Origin: Cyclobacteriaceae bacterium | GTDB lineage: Bacteria; Bacteroidota; Bacteroidia; Cytophagales; Cyclobacteriaceae | Direction of reading: 5' to 3' | DNA: 25,218 nt | NCBI GenBank assembly: GCA_021648745.1 | Contig: JAKISE010000041.1 | Location: 1 to 25,218, forward strand | Shown here: positions 25,128 to 25,218 of the stretch, in pieces | Numbering within the stretch: position 1 is the stretch's first letter | Layout of the letters: the number at the start of each line of letters is the position of its first letter | Position numbers and translations under genes: made by a program | The notes under the pieces: model-generated | What the model saw: the letters and a program-made list of their open reading frames with translations, nothing else | Told to the model about the DNA's origin: nothing | The model's database searches: none

Positions 25128-25218
25128 AATATATACTATTAGTTATCGGGGTATTTACTAATACCATGGCTGTTTGCCAAATAAACATTCCAACTGGGTC
25201 TTGGCAAACCCATTATTC
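25094..25218 (+). CDS. Exported protein, partial; possibly PorZ-like T9SS component
   Basis: This open frame runs off the window. From the ATG at 25094 it reads MFFRRPIKQRLKYILL and continues with a hydrophobic core and INIPTGSWQTHYS. Two starts are possible. ATG 25094 overlaps tdk by 34 bp. TTG at 25124 overlaps the tdk stop as TTGA and yields a compact signal peptide, MKYILLVIGVFTNTMAVCQ. The mature start with a G-x-W-x-x-H-x-S pattern resembles PorZ/two-component-regulator-propeller proteins as I recall them. Only about 40 codons are visible, so the family is a guess, but export is well supported. Confidence 0.55.
   Translation, partial: MFFRRPIKQRLKYILLVIGVFTNTMAVCQINIPTGSWQTHY

Overview
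The window reads as chromosomal DNA of a Bacteroidota bacterium, most likely a marine-type Cytophagales relative. The evidence is AT-rich sequence, a type IX secretion (T9SS) C-terminal sorting domain, several promoters with the Bacteroidota -7 motif TAnnTTTG, TPR-containing NarL-type histidine kinases, and the gene order purH-mreB-mreC-mreD-mrdA-rodA. I see no tRNA, rRNA, CRISPR array, insertion sequence or prophage.

Left region (1-4960): two tandem minus-strand paralogues encode secreted FG-GAP proteins. One is cut by the window edge (1-262) and one is complete (441-3257). Their signal-peptide DNA and promoter regions are almost identical and carry a shared 16-bp TCAC-N8-GTGA box just upstream of the promoter. 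Next comes a small four-helix membrane protein with an internal repeat (3567-3995). It is followed by a clear homologue of LipL32, the major surface protein of pathogenic Leptospira (4096-4785). The LipL32 gene diverges from a TPR sensor kinase/LuxR-type response regulator pair (4961-7809).

Middle region (7849-13740): metabolic and peptidase genes. These are gcvP (glycine decarboxylase), an exported M28 metallopeptidase and a lipoprotein M19 dipeptidase. The last two converge on a strong bidirectional hairpin terminator.

Right region (13819-23164): a long co-directional plus-strand run. DUF2520/Rossmann protein, UbiA-family prenyltransferase and purN are overlapping or abutting. purH follows, then the cell-elongation cluster mreB, mreC, mreD, mrdA (PBP2) and rodA, whose last four junctions are tight or 4-bp ATGA overlaps. 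rodA overlaps tail-to-tail with a conserved gene of unknown function (23161-24165). That gene diverges from a 2Fe-2S ferredoxin that is coupled to tdk. A secreted protein, possibly PorZ-like, starts inside the end of tdk and runs off the window.

Most of the window is housekeeping DNA. The less ordinary parts are the LipL32 homologue with an apparently conserved calcium site, the tandem FG-GAP paralogues with their shared upstream box, and the internally repeated membrane protein.
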